64,000 nt of DNA from contig NZ_JAKRRY010000025.1 of the NCBI RefSeq assembly GCF_026191675.1, positions 18,272 through 82,271 of the forward strand, given 5' to 3'. The notes below the pieces were generated by a model. That model saw only the letters and a program-made list of their open reading frames with translations. It was not told where the DNA came from and ran no database searches. The stretch comes from Vibrio qingdaonensis (GTDB taxonomy: Bacteria > Pseudomonadota > Gammaproteobacteria > Enterobacterales > Vibrionaceae). This document shows, one piece after another, positions 8,865-17,239 of the stretch. The position numbers and the translations under genes were made by a program. The stretch's first letter is position 1. Each line of letters opens with the position of its first letter.

Positions 8865-8906
8865 TTCTAATTCTAACTTTAACTCTAACTTTAACTTTAA
8901 CTCTAA
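8865..8906 (+). repeat. seven tandem 6-bp units (YTYTAA) upstream of apaH
   Basis: Seven contiguous hexamers: TTCTAA, TTCTAA, CTTTAA, CTCTAA, CTTTAA, CTTTAA, CTCTAA. They lie in the apaG-apaH gap, 49 bases before the apaH start, outside any gene. Imperfect hexamer arrays of this kind can expand or contract by replication slippage. Confidence 0.9.
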
Positions 8907-8955
8907 CTACACGACTAACCATACCCTTTTAATCTCCCAACATTATAGGTACAGT

Positions 8956-9759
8956 TTGGCCAATTATATTATCGGTGACATTCAAGGCTGCTTTGATGAA
9001 CTTAAGCTATTGCTTACATCGGCCGAGTTTAATGCCAGTGTCGATACACTCTGGGTTGCGGGCGATCTCGTCGCCAGAGGGAATAAGTCTTTAGAAACCC
9101 TTCGGTTTCTAAAGGGACTAGGAAAAGCTGCCAAGATCTGTCTAGGGAATCATGACCTTCATCTCCTTGCGGTCTCTTTAGGTGTTCATCGAGCCAAAGC
9201 GAAAGATAAAACACTCCCCATCCTCGACGCAGACGATCGCATTGAATTATTAGAGTGGCTTCGCCAACAGCCATTGCTTCTTGAGCATGATGAGTTTGTT
9301 GTCTGCCACGCAGGCATTTCACCAGACTGGTCACTATCTACCGCAAGAACATGTGCCCACGAGGTTGAGGTCGAGTTATCCTCAGACCGTTGGCAGCAGT
9401 TAGTTGCCGATATGTATAGCAATCAGCCAGACAAATGGCACTCAGATTTAATCGGGATAGATCGCTGGCGATACACGATTAATGCCTTTACTCGAATGAG
9501 ATTTTGTTTCCCTGATGGGCGCCTTGACATGGCATGTAAGCTTCCTCCAGAGGAGATAAAGGACGATCAATTGCTACCCTGGTTCCAAGTTCCACAGCGA
9601 ATCCCGTTGCAAAAAACCATTTTATTTGGTCATTGGGCAGCGTTGGGTGGTTATATGAATGACGAAGTGATTGGGCTAGATACTGGCTGCGTATGGGGAG
9701 GAACGCTTACTATGATTCGCTGGGAAGATAAACAATTATTCTCCCAAGCAGCGCTTTAG
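8956..9759 (+). CDS. apaH: bis(5'-nucleosyl)-tetraphosphatase (symmetrical) ApaH
   Basis: Cleaves Ap4A to two ADP and also decaps Np4-capped RNA in E. coli. It is a metallophosphoesterase of 267 residues with the full motif series: GDIQG (residues 8-12), GDLVARG, GNHDLHLL, CHAGISPDW and a late GHWAALGG. Translation begins at TTG (8956), supported by the family N-terminus ANYIIGDIQGC and by AGGT 6 bases upstream; there is no in-frame ATG in a suitable place. A rare start codon together with the upstream hexamer array suggests low or tunable expression. Last gene of the lptD run. Confidence 0.95.
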   Translation: MANYIIGDIQGCFDELKLLLTSAEFNASVDTLWVAGDLVARGNKSLETLRFLKGLGKAAKICLGNHDLHLLAVSLGVHRAKAKDKTLPILDADDRIELLEWLRQQPLLLEHDEFVVCHAGISPDWSLSTARTCAHEVEVELSSDRWQQLVADMYSNQPDKWHSDLIGIDRWRYTINAFTRMRFCFPDGRLDMACKLPPEEIKDDQLLPWFQVPQRIPLQKTILFGHWAALGGYMNDEVIGLDTGCVWGGTLTMIRWEDKQLFSQAAL

Positions 9760-9843
9760 CACTCGAAGAACTCATCCTAGAGGATCTTTCGCTTAGCGTG
9801 TACAACGGCGAAAGAATCAGCCCATAGGTCGGAACGACTTAAC

Positions 9844-9882
9844 AACCTATGGACTCAACCTATGGACTCAATCTATAGACAA
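9844..9882. repeat. 13-bp tandem repeat with overlapping inverted repeat after apaH
   Basis: Two perfect copies of AACCTATGGACTC (9844-9856, 9857-9869) are followed by a degenerate third (AATCTATAGAC). The first copy also pairs with an upstream CCATAGGT at ~9822-9829, giving an inverted repeat. It lies in the gap between convergent apaH and folA. Confidence 0.75.
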
Positions 9883-9887
9883 TCTGC

Positions 9888-10370
9888 CTACTGATTTTCA
9901 AGTATCACAAAACTCATATCGTATCGATTTTTTTCATCGGCAGTAAACGCTTCGCGGTAGGTTTCACGCCACTCACTTCCCCACTCAGGGAACTGTGTAT
10001 CCCCCTCTATAGTGGCGTCGATGAACGTTAAGTACAACTTATTTGCCATTGGTAAACAATGACGGTAAAACGCCCCACCACCAATGATCATCACTTCCGC
10101 CTCTTCATGCACTAATGCTAATGCGGCATCCAATGATGTCACCGTATCTACACCATCAATGATCAGAGTCTCATCTCTGGTCACAACAATATTGCGTCTT
10201 CCCGGTAGCGCCCGTCCAATCGAATCATAGGTTTTTCTGCCCATAATGACAGGTTTACCCATTGTGCATTTTTTAAACCACATAAAATCGGCAGGAAGAT
10301 GCCAAGGCATTTGGTTGTCTTTACCAATAATACGATTACTGGCCATGGCGGCTATCATACTGATGATCAT
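9888..10370 (-). CDS. folA: dihydrofolate reductase
   Basis: NADPH-dependent reduction of dihydrofolate to tetrahydrofolate; target of trimethoprim. 160 residues. Landmarks are MIISMIAAMASNRIIGKDNQMPWHLPAD (Met20-loop equivalent and the catalytic Asp), VIMGRKTYDSIGR, GRRNIVVTRD, IIGGGAFY and the C-terminal YDMSFVILE. The start at 10370 is chosen over 10400 because the family begins MIISMIAAMA and an AGGA lies ~9 bases upstream. It sits 52 bases downstream of yjjB on the same strand with no terminator between, so yjjP-yjjB-folA is probably one transcript. Confidence 0.97.
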   Translation of the reverse strand: MIISMIAAMASNRIIGKDNQMPWHLPADFMWFKKCTMGKPVIMGRKTYDSIGRALPGRRNIVVTRDETLIIDGVDTVTSLDAALALVHEEAEVMIIGGGAFYRHCLPMANKLYLTFIDATIEGDTQFPEWGSEWRETYREAFTADEKNRYDMSFVILENQ

Positions 10371-10422
10371 TGTTATTGTTCCTATATACGACTGAGACAA
10401 ATCACACTTAAGCGCTCAAGGC

Positions 10423-10914
10423 TTAAACGACGGGACGACGACGATAGAATAACAGCCCCGGCATGGCTAAGCCAATAGCAAGCCCAGCGATAATAAACAT
10501 CGCTTTAAGGAAGTTCTCCATCAAGGTCGCTAATAGATCCGGCGTAAAACCCAAATGGTTGATCTCTACCATAGCTATCATCGCTTTAAAGGCAAACACA
10601 CCGGGAACCATGGGGATCAGTGCTGCAACCGTAAATACTTTAGGGTGTGCTAAAAATTTATGCGACCAATGGACACCAATACAGCCGACAATCGTGGCCG
10701 CAAAAAACGATGCCCACTCAATGGGCACGCCATAATGCAGCATAATAAAACGACTGCCATGTCCTATGGCACCTCCTACTGCACAGTAAGCTAAAGCATT
10801 CTGAGGCACATTAAATACTAAAGCAAAACCCACGGCAGGGATGGCTGCAAAAAACATATCATTGAGTAACGCGAATATAAGATCGAACCCCGGCATAGCC
10901 ATTATTGCACCCAT
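10423..10914 (-). CDS. yjjB: YjjB-like membrane subunit (ThrE/DUF3815 family)
   Basis: A 163-residue integral membrane protein with four to five hydrophobic segments and the conserved NVP-x-GHGSRF-like region (GGAIGHGSRFIMLHYG), AHPKVFTVAALIPMVPG and a terminal FYRRRP. It resembles E. coli YjjB, the small partner of YjjP; together they cover the two halves of ThrE-type exporters. In E. coli the pair has been linked to succinate export; the substrate here is unknown. The reading frame overlaps the end of yjjP by 13 bases, so the two are translationally coupled and likely form one transporter. Confidence 0.88.
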   Translation of the reverse strand: MGAIMAMPGFDLIFALLNDMFFAAIPAVGFALVFNVPQNALAYCAVGGAIGHGSRFIMLHYGVPIEWASFFAATIVGCIGVHWSHKFLAHPKVFTVAALIPMVPGVFAFKAMIAMVEINHLGFTPDLLATLMENFLKAMFIIAGLAIGLAMPGLLFYRRRPVV

Positions 10915-11669
10915 CCTAATACGTTCGTGACGCTCATTGCACCAACAATCCCTAAACAGGTTGCGAGGGTTAATAAACTGGCCATCACAAAGCGCGCGAT
11001 GCCCATATTGATGTAACCTTTAATCATATCGGCAACGGCGTTGATGAGCGGGAAACCCGGGACGAGCATCAATACCGAAGAAGCCATCACTAATTGAGGC
11101 TGAGCACCAATACTATAGATCACCGCTTGAGCGGATATTAACGTGGTAACAAAAGCCGTGACAGCGAAGTTAAGTAACGGATTGAAGTGGCGATGGCCGA
11201 CTTCCTGTCTCACAATCATACCTATGGATGAAGCTAAAAATGTCATCATAAATACCGACCAATCCCCACCTGCAAGGCGACTAAATGCCGCGCACGACAA
11301 GCCAATCATGATCACGACTAACCAACGATTATAGCGCTCGGGGCTAATAGCATTGAGTTTCTTTTGCGCCAACTCATAATCGAGAATACCTTTCTCCATC
11401 ATGATACAAATTCGCTGAACTTGTGTGACAACACGCATGTTGAGCCCTTTATCCGGGCTCCTGCGCGCCGTCGTCACGCAATGCTGTTGATAAACGGTTG
11501 TCACAACTAAAGAACTTGCCGACAGTGAGACTTCAACTTCATCCATGCCTGCTGCAATGCCTATACGATGGGTGATATGGCCGACCAATGTGCTCTCTGC
11601 ACCGTGAGCTAACAGCATTTGACCTGCTTGAGCGATCAATCTTGATACGTTTCTTTGTTTTGATGCCAT
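10902..11669 (-). CDS. yjjP: YjjP-like membrane subunit (ThrE/DUF1212 family)
   Basis: A 255-residue protein, almost the size of E. coli YjjP. The N-terminal ~110 residues are soluble (LLAHGAESTLVGHITHRIG, typical of DUF1212), then about five membrane segments follow, with LMLVPGFPLINAVADMIKGY near the C-terminus. The start at 11669 is preferred to 11690: GGAAGGAACC stands directly upstream and the product length fits the family. With yjjB it forms a split ThrE-type transporter, proposed in E. coli to export succinate. First gene of the yjjP-yjjB-folA unit. Confidence 0.9.
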   Translation of the reverse strand: MASKQRNVSRLIAQAGQMLLAHGAESTLVGHITHRIGIAAGMDEVEVSLSASSLVVTTVYQQHCVTTARRSPDKGLNMRVVTQVQRICIMMEKGILDYELAQKKLNAISPERYNRWLVVIMIGLSCAAFSRLAGGDWSVFMMTFLASSIGMIVRQEVGHRHFNPLLNFAVTAFVTTLISAQAVIYSIGAQPQLVMASSVLMLVPGFPLINAVADMIKGYINMGIARFVMASLLTLATCLGIVGAMSVTNVLGWVQ

Positions 11670-11746
11670 GGTTCCTTCCAGCATGCACAATAATTTGGGT
11701 TCGTCAGTTTGCCTTATATTAGGTTGAGTAAAAATGATTTAGGTAC

Positions 11747-11773
11747 AAAAAAGCCGCAATATAATATTGCGGC
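11747..11773 (-). terminator. terminator after obg
   Basis: GCCGCAATAT / ATATTGCGGC arms flank a single central base and are followed, reading on the minus strand, by six Ts. It ends the obg transcript before yjjP. Confidence 0.88.
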
Positions 11774-11800
11774 CTTATTTAACTATCTTGCGAATCGCGA

Positions 11801-12973
11801 TTAGTCACGAACATAGATGACGTGTCCATCATCTTCTTCATCGTCCCAATCATCGAAGTCATCACCATCTTCGGTCACAACGTCTTTACCAGCAATCGCA
11901 TCTTTATGGTAATCATCCCACATGAAGTCAACTTTCTCTTCTTCAGAAATCTCTTCCTGAGCTCGAGGTAATGTCTCCATAAAGTCAGCCAGCTTATAGC
12001 ACAGTTCTTTGGTACCTTGCTTGTTCACTGCTGAAATCTTAAAGTGATCATCTTCCCAACCTAGTGCATCAATCACTTCTTGGATGATCTCGTCCGCTTC
12101 TTCCTCAGACATTAGATCGACCTTATTGAATACTAACCAACGAGGCTTACCCGCTAGTTTTTCACTGTATTGCTCAAGCTCATCAATGATGGTTAGCGCA
12201 TTTTCAATAGGGCTAGACTGATCGATAGGCATGATATCAATCACATGCAACAGCACTCGGCAGCGCTCTAGGTGCTTCAAGAAGCGAATACCTAAGCCTG
12301 CACCATCTGCTGCACCTTCAATAAGACCAGGAATATCGGCAACAACAAAACTTTTCTCAGGAACAACACTCACCATGCCCAAGCTTGGGATTAGTGTCGT
12401 AAATGGGTAATCTGCCACTTTAGGCTTGGCTGCTGACACCGCACGAATAAACGTCGATTTACCTGCGTTAGGTAGACCTAGCATACCCACGTCAGCCAGC
12501 AACAAAAGCTCTAGTCTTAGCTCGCGTAATTCACCTTTAGTACCCAATGTCTTTTGACGGGGTGCTCGGTTAACTGAAGATTTGAAACGAGTGTTGCCAA
12601 GACCATGCCAACCCCCTTTTGCTACCATCACTTTTTTGCCATGTTCGGCAACTTCAGCAACGATTTCATTGGTATGAATATCAACGGCGCGAGTACCTAC
12701 TGGCACTTTCATTACTTTATCTTTACCGCGTTTACCAGTACAGTTTCCACCGCGACCATTTTGACCACGTTCCGCATCATAAAAACGCTGAAAACGGTAA
12801 TCAATCAATGTGTTAAGGTTTTCATCTGCTTCGATGTAAATGTCGCCACCATCGCCGCCATCACCACCGTCAGGGCCACCTTTAGCCACAAATTTTTCAC
12901 GCCAAAAACTCACAACGCCGCTACCGCCGTCACCAGCTTGGACTTTTACTACCGCTTCATCTACGAACTTCAT
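11801..12973 (-). CDS. obgE: Obg family GTPase (ObgE/CgtA)
   Basis: A ribosome-associated GTPase for 50S maturation and stringent-response signalling. 390 residues in three parts: the glycine-rich Obg fold (1-158; GGDGGDGGDIYIEAD and RGGNCTGKRGKD), a G domain (~160-335) with G1 GLPNAGKST, G2 TTLIPSLG, G3 DIPGLIEGA, G4 NKVD and G5 SAV, and a highly acidic C-terminal tail (DDFDDWDDEEDDG) ending VIYVRD. Gene order rplU-rpmA-obg is classic, but a strong terminator after rpmA separates obg, which probably has its own promoter in the 288-base gap upstream. Confidence 0.97.
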   Translation of the reverse strand: MKFVDEAVVKVQAGDGGSGVVSFWREKFVAKGGPDGGDGGDGGDIYIEADENLNTLIDYRFQRFYDAERGQNGRGGNCTGKRGKDKVMKVPVGTRAVDIHTNEIVAEVAEHGKKVMVAKGGWHGLGNTRFKSSVNRAPRQKTLGTKGELRELRLELLLLADVGMLGLPNAGKSTFIRAVSAAKPKVADYPFTTLIPSLGMVSVVPEKSFVVADIPGLIEGAADGAGLGIRFLKHLERCRVLLHVIDIMPIDQSSPIENALTIIDELEQYSEKLAGKPRWLVFNKVDLMSEEEADEIIQEVIDALGWEDDHFKISAVNKQGTKELCYKLADFMETLPRAQEEISEEEKVDFMWDDYHKDAIAGKDVVTEDGDDFDDWDDEEDDGHVIYVRD

Positions 12974-13184
12974 CTCTTACTCCGACTACTTCTTCGCGTG
13001 TATATCCTAGAAACTTGATGTGCATTCTGCGCGACTCAATATTACGTCAACGAACTACGAATAAACCCATCTTCTAGGCTAAAACAATTATCACTACATT
13101 TTAGCAGATGACAGAGACGATTCCCCACTTAACCTATGCGAATTCGAGTAAGTAGAACTTTGTCTCTATCGACTGCTTATAAAT

Positions 13185-13209
13185 AAAAAACCCTGCCGAA
13201 TCGGCAGGG
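13185..13209 (-). terminator. terminator after rpmA
   Basis: A 9-bp stem CCCTGCCGA / TCGGCAGGG with an A run on the plus strand at 13185-13190, which reads as a T run on the minus strand. It separates the rplU-rpmA transcript from obg. Confidence 0.92.
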
Positions 13210-13261
13210 CTTTTGAATTCAGCTAGAAAGCTAATTTAATAATTGAGCACTAGGCCAATTA

Positions 13262-13516
13262 TTAACCTTCGATGCTTACAAACTTACGGTTTTTAGGACC
13301 TTTAACTTCAAATTTCACTTTACCTTCAGTAAGAGCGAAAAGAGTGTGGTCTTTACCGATGCCAACGTTTGTGCCAGCGTGGAACTTAGTACCACGTTGA
13401 CGAACGATGATGTTACCTGCAAGAACAGCTTCACCACCAAAACGCTTAACACCTAGGCGTTTGCTTTCTGAATCGCGGCCGTTACGAGTAGAACCACCAG
13501 CTTTTTTGTGTGCCAT
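13262..13516 (-). CDS. rpmA: 50S ribosomal protein L27
   Basis: An 84-residue basic protein. Its N-terminal arm (MAHKKAGGSTRNGRDSESK) reaches the peptidyl-transferase centre in E. coli ribosomes. Other landmarks are the RLGVKRFGGE stretch, the IIVRQRGTKFHAGTNVGIGKDHTLFAL core and a C-terminal FVSIEG. No N-terminal cleavage extension of the firmicute type is present. It follows rplU by 20 bases with a good ribosome-binding site and is closed by a strong terminator. Confidence 0.98.
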   Translation of the reverse strand: MAHKKAGGSTRNGRDSESKRLGVKRFGGEAVLAGNIIVRQRGTKFHAGTNVGIGKDHTLFALTEGKVKFEVKGPKNRKFVSIEG

Positions 13517-13536
13517 TGTTAAACTCTCCTAATCGA

Positions 13537-13848
13537 TTAAGCGTTGATACCAGTGATTTTCACTTCTGTGAACCACTGACGGTGACCTTGTTGCTTACGT
13601 GAGTGCTTACGACGACGGAACTTAACGATTTTAACTTTATCGCCACGACCGTGTTGTACTACTTCAGCAACGACTTTGCCGCCCTCAACTAGAGGAGCGC
13701 CAACTTGGATCTCTTCGCCGTTAGCAACAAGAAGAACTTTATCAAATTCTACAGTTGCGCCAGTTTCAACGTCTAATTTCTCTAAACGAAGGGTTTGACC
13801 TTCGCTTACTCGGTGTTGTTTGCCACCAGATTGGAAAACAGCGTACAT
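13537..13848 (-). CDS. rplU: 50S ribosomal protein L21
   Basis: A 103-residue 23S-rRNA-binding protein: MYAVFQSGGKQHRVSEGQTLRLEK at the N-terminus, the VLLVANGEEIQVGAPLV strand region and the strongly basic KIVKFRRRKHSRKQQGHRQ tail that contacts rRNA. First gene of the rplU-rpmA unit, transcribed divergently from ispB across a 273-base gap that must contain both promoters. I could not assign a leader structure there with confidence. Confidence 0.98.
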   Translation of the reverse strand: MYAVFQSGGKQHRVSEGQTLRLEKLDVETGATVEFDKVLLVANGEEIQVGAPLVEGGKVVAEVVQHGRGDKVKIVKFRRRKHSRKQQGHRQWFTEVKITGINA

Positions 13849-14121
13849 ATTTTACTCCGCTTTTTCCGCACAGCCTTTTGATTGTTATTTGAACAATGAG
13901 GGTGTGCGCTAAACTAATCATCAATAGGGCGCAGATTCTACGCGAACCATTAACCTATGACAAGCCATATTTTAAAAATTTTGGCGAAAAGCTAATCGCC
14001 AAAGAAAAGTGCGGCAATAATGCCTTTTAAGCATGTATTAATCAACGTTTTTTAGTGTATTATTCACCAAATTATAATGATCGACTAAGCCTTATAGGCT
14101 CTATGCTCAACCGGGTACGTA

Positions 14122-15093
14122 ATGGATTTTAAAGCTATCCAATCACTAACTGCTAGTGACATGGTAAAAGTGAACGAAACGATTCAGGCACAATTGAACT
14201 CTGAGGTCAGCCTTATCAATCAATTGGGCTTCTACATTGTCAACAGTGGTGGGAAACGCATCAGACCACTTTTGGCTATATTGTCAGCAAAAGCCCTAGG
14301 CTATGACGGGAAAGCTCACACGACGGCAGCCGCTTTTATAGAGTTTATTCACACCGCTACTCTGCTTCATGACGATGTCGTTGATGAGTCAGATATGCGC
14401 CGTGGTAAAGCCACCGCAAATGCCGCCTTTGGCAATGCGGCCAGTGTCTTAGTCGGTGATTACATTTACACTCGCTCGTTCCAAATGATGACGGGCCTAG
14501 GATCACTACGAATTCTTGAATTAATGAGTGATGCGGTAAACGTTATCGCCGAAGGTGAAGTACAGCAATTAATCAACTGTAACGATCCTGACACCACTGA
14601 AGCCAGCTACATGCAGGTTATCTATTCAAAAACCGCTCGCCTTTTTGAAGCGGCCACGCAAGTTGGCGCTATCCTCAATGACGCCGAACCAGAGGTAGAA
14701 ACTGCCCTTCAAAACTATGGTAAATACTTAGGCACGGCATTCCAGCTTATCGACGATGTGATGGATTACACCTCATCGGGTGATGACATGGGTAAAAACG
14801 TCGGCGATGACCTTGCAGAAGGCAAGCCAACACTGCCACTGATTCACGCCATGCAACACGGTGAGCCTGAAGAAACAGCGATGATTAGAGAGGCCATCGA
14901 GCAATCAAATGGTATTGACAAGATTGACGCCATTCTTGCAACAATGAAGCGCGTTGGTTCGTTAACCTATACCGAAGAACAGGCTTATAAAGAAGCTGAC
15001 AAAGCGATTGCTGAGCTGAATGTCCTCCCTGAAAGTGTTTACAAAGACGCCCTTGTCGCCTTGGCCTATATGGCGGTAAAACGAAGCGCTTAA
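14122..15093 (+). CDS. ispB: octaprenyl diphosphate synthase
   Basis: A trans-long-chain prenyl transferase that makes the side chain of ubiquinone and menaquinone. 323 residues with the two aspartate-rich motifs: first LLHDDVVDESDMRRG (residues ~82-95) and second FQLIDDVMDYTSS (~208-220). KRIRPLLA (allylic diphosphate binding) lies near residue 50. Divergent from rplU, as in E. coli, and ends in a very strong hairpin terminator. Confidence 0.96.
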   Translation: MDFKAIQSLTASDMVKVNETIQAQLNSEVSLINQLGFYIVNSGGKRIRPLLAILSAKALGYDGKAHTTAAAFIEFIHTATLLHDDVVDESDMRRGKATANAAFGNAASVLVGDYIYTRSFQMMTGLGSLRILELMSDAVNVIAEGEVQQLINCNDPDTTEASYMQVIYSKTARLFEAATQVGAILNDAEPEVETALQNYGKYLGTAFQLIDDVMDYTSSGDDMGKNVGDDLAEGKPTLPLIHAMQHGEPEETAMIREAIEQSNGIDKIDAILATMKRVGSLTYTEEQAYKEADKAIAELNVLPESVYKDALVALAYMAVKRSA

Positions 15094-15118
15094 AATGCCT
15101 CCTGAGACAATTAAAAAT

Positions 15119-15167
15119 GAAAGAGCGAAAAAGAGATAATTCCACATTGTCTCTTTTTCGCTCTTTC
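15119..15167. terminator. long hairpin after ispB
   Basis: Perfect 18-base arms (15119-15136 and 15150-15167, purine-rich GAAAGAGCGAAAAAGAGA on the left) with a 13-base loop. The right arm is pyrimidine-rich with an internal T run. It serves ispB and, being between convergent genes, possibly also the minus-strand small ORF. Confidence 0.8.
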
Positions 15168-15184
15168 AATCATCGAATGGTGAT

Positions 15185-15376
15185 TTAGTAGTATTGGTCG
15201 CAGCCATTATGAAGTTGCAGATTCTCATCAATCTCATCAATGGACAACGCCCATTGCAGTTCACTGCCTGATGGCGCCACCAATACAGACCCTGACACCT
15301 CATCAATCACTAACACTTTACCCACCCCATGCTGAGACTCTACCCACATCCCTTGACTCACATCTTTAATATCCAT
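15185..15376 (-). CDS. small protein of unknown function (63 aa)
   Basis: I do not recognise this gene. It encodes 63 residues, acidic, with no membrane segment or signal peptide. The middle (GMWVESQHGVGKVLVIDEV, then GSVLVAPSG) looks like a short SH3-like or CarD/KOW-type beta barrel built around a HGxGKV turn, by inspection only. It is probably real: GAAGGAG stands 8 bases before the ATG, codon use is like its neighbours, and it fills the space between the ispB and mdh terminators exactly. Transcribed on the minus strand from between the mdh terminator and ispB. Confidence 0.6.
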   Translation of the reverse strand: MDIKDVSQGMWVESQHGVGKVLVIDEVSGSVLVAPSGSELQWALSIDEIDENLQLHNGCDQYY

Positions 15377-15435
15377 ACCCCTACTCCTTCTTTATCATCG
15401 TATCTCTACATACCGATATAGATAGGGTATAGATC

Positions 15436-15464
15436 AAAAAACCGATCTTAAAAAGATCGGTTTT
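15436..15464. terminator. bidirectional terminator after mdh
   Basis: AAAACCGATCTT / AAGATCGGTTTT arms with a short A-rich loop give T runs on both strands. It terminates mdh (minus strand) and insulates the small ORF. Confidence 0.9.
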
Positions 15465-15496
15465 AGTCTTAATTACGCGTGGTACAGCAAGAATGC

Positions 15497-16432
15497 CTAT
15501 TTAGCGAATTCGATACCAAGTTCAATATCTTTATTCAACGTTTCTAGCATGCCGTCAAGAGCCGCTTTCTCGTAGTCACTCAATTCGCCGTAGCTTAGGA
15601 TGGCTTCCGCGCCATCTTTACCTAACTTCACTGGCTGTGCAAAGAATGGAGCATGCTCACCCTCACCTTCAACATAAGCGCATTCAATGACATTCTCTTC
15701 ACCTTGTAGGCCTTTCACCAGCGCGAGACCGAATCGACAAGCCGCTTGTCCCATAGACAACGTTGCCGAACCACCACCCGCTTTCGCTTCTACAACTTCA
15801 GTACCGGCATTTTGGATACGTTTGGTCAATGCTTCTACTTCTTCAGCGGTGAATTCCACACCTTCTACTTGAGATAGCAAAGGAAGAATTGTCACACCAG
15901 AGTGACCACCAATAACAGGAACACGAACGTCGCCTGGATCTTTATCTTTTAAGCCCGCAACAAACGTTTCAGAGCGGATAACATCTAATGTCGTAATACC
16001 AAACAGCTTACGCTTATTATAAACGCCGGCTTTTTTCAGCACTTCTGCTGCAATAGGTACCGTTGTATTCACTGGATTCGTGATAATCCCGATACACGCT
16101 TCTGGACATACTGCCGCAATACGCTCCGCCAAAGACTTGACGATCCCAGCATTTACATTAAACAGATCCGAACGATCCATGCCTGGCTTACGAGCCACAC
16201 CAGCAGAAATTAACACAACGTCCGCACCTTCTAACGCCGGCGTTGGGTCTTCTCCAGCATAACCTTTGATAGAGACAGGAGTCGGGATGTGACTTAAGTC
16301 AGCAGCAACGCCCGGAGTGACTGGTGCAATGTCGTAAAGGGCTAAATCTGAACCAGCAGGAAGGCGGTTTTTCAATAGAAGGGCTAAAGCTTGACCGATG
16401 CCACCTGCGGCACCAATGACAGCTACTTTCAT
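15497..16432 (-). CDS. mdh: malate dehydrogenase (NAD)
   Basis: Interconverts malate and oxaloacetate in the TCA cycle. 311 residues. Landmarks are MKVAVIGAAGGIGQALALLL (Rossmann glycine loop), ISAGVARKPGMDRSDLF (substrate arginines), IITNPVNTTVPIAAE, GGHSGVTILP (catalytic histidine) and GQAACRFGLALV. The start at 16432 is chosen over 16489 by homology and by AAGGAG 8 bases upstream. Divergently paired with argR across 336 bases, the same pairing as in E. coli and V. cholerae. Confidence 0.97.
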   Translation of the reverse strand: MKVAVIGAAGGIGQALALLLKNRLPAGSDLALYDIAPVTPGVAADLSHIPTPVSIKGYAGEDPTPALEGADVVLISAGVARKPGMDRSDLFNVNAGIVKSLAERIAAVCPEACIGIITNPVNTTVPIAAEVLKKAGVYNKRKLFGITTLDVIRSETFVAGLKDKDPGDVRVPVIGGHSGVTILPLLSQVEGVEFTAEEVEALTKRIQNAGTEVVEAKAGGGSATLSMGQAACRFGLALVKGLQGEENVIECAYVEGEGEHAPFFAQPVKLGKDGAEAILSYGELSDYEKAALDGMLETLNKDIELGIEFAK

Positions 16433-16768
16433 GGGCGTTCTCCTTGAGAGAGGTTCTCTTATTAATAGTTTTGTAGGGTAATTTTTCATCAGTTAAAGAA
16501 AATCTATAATATTCACTAATCGATTACAATCAATTAACCTCAGCTTTGCGAGGTCGCGCACCTCACCAAATACGTGCTACTAAATTAGCACGATATCCCT
16601 CGAATAATAACCTTCTTTTTTTCTTGGTTTTTATGGAGTTATAGCACTTTATTTAGCTATAAATAATAGTGATACTGTCGACATAAACTATGGATTATTT
16701 GGTCAACAAACGGGTTCTGTGCAACAATAGACGGATCACTGCAAGTCGGACCAATTTAAGAGGCGTTT
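16433..16768. promoter_or_regulatory. mdh-argR divergent intergenic region with two inverted repeats
   Basis: This 336-base gap must hold both promoters. Two inverted repeats lie 9 bases apart near its centre: GAGGT-CGCGC-ACCTC (16550-16564) and CGTGCTA-6 bases-TAGCACG (16573-16592). No clear pair of ARG boxes (TGAAT...ATTCA palindromes) is visible; the nearest is a poor match at ~16501-16518. A TTGACA/TATAAT-quality promoter is not obvious. Confidence 0.5.
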
Positions 16769-17239
16769 ATGCGCAATAATGATAAACAAGACAATCTCGT
16801 TCGTGCTTTTAAAGCACTGCTAAAAGAAGAACGCTTTGGCTCACAAGGCGAGATCGTTGATGCACTAAAAATTGAAGGGTTTGAAAACATCAACCAATCA
16901 AAAGTGTCACGCATGCTAACAAAATTCGGCGCAGTGAGAACGCGAAATGCCAAAATGGAAATGGTCTACTGCTTACCCGCAGAACTCGGGGTACCCACTG
17001 TTTCTAGTTCACTACGCGAGCTTGTACTCGATATTGATCATAACAACGCGATTGTTGTCATTCACACCGGGCCTGGCGCAGCACAGCTTATAGCAAGGCT
17101 ACTTGACTCGCTTGGTAAAGCGGAAGGCATTCTTGGTGTTGTCGCAGGCGACGATACTATTTTTATCACCCCTACGCTCAACATTACCACCGAACAACTC
17201 TTTGACTCAGTCTGCGATTTATTCGAATACGCGGGCTAG
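16769..17239 (+). CDS. argR: arginine repressor ArgR
   Basis: A hexameric, arginine-dependent repressor of arginine biosynthesis and activator of catabolism. 156 residues: an N-terminal winged helix (~1-75; LLKEERFGSQGEIVDAL, then INQSKVSRMLTKFGAVRTRNAKMEMVYCLP) and a C-terminal oligomerisation/arginine-binding domain (~85-156) with HTGPGAAQLIARLLDS and GVVAGDDTIFI, the GDD-type motif that binds arginine. Length equals the E. coli protein. Confidence 0.97.
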   Translation: MRNNDKQDNLVRAFKALLKEERFGSQGEIVDALKIEGFENINQSKVSRMLTKFGAVRTRNAKMEMVYCLPAELGVPTVSSSLRELVLDIDHNNAIVVIHTGPGAAQLIARLLDSLGKAEGILGVVAGDDTIFITPTLNITTEQLFDSVCDLFEYAG

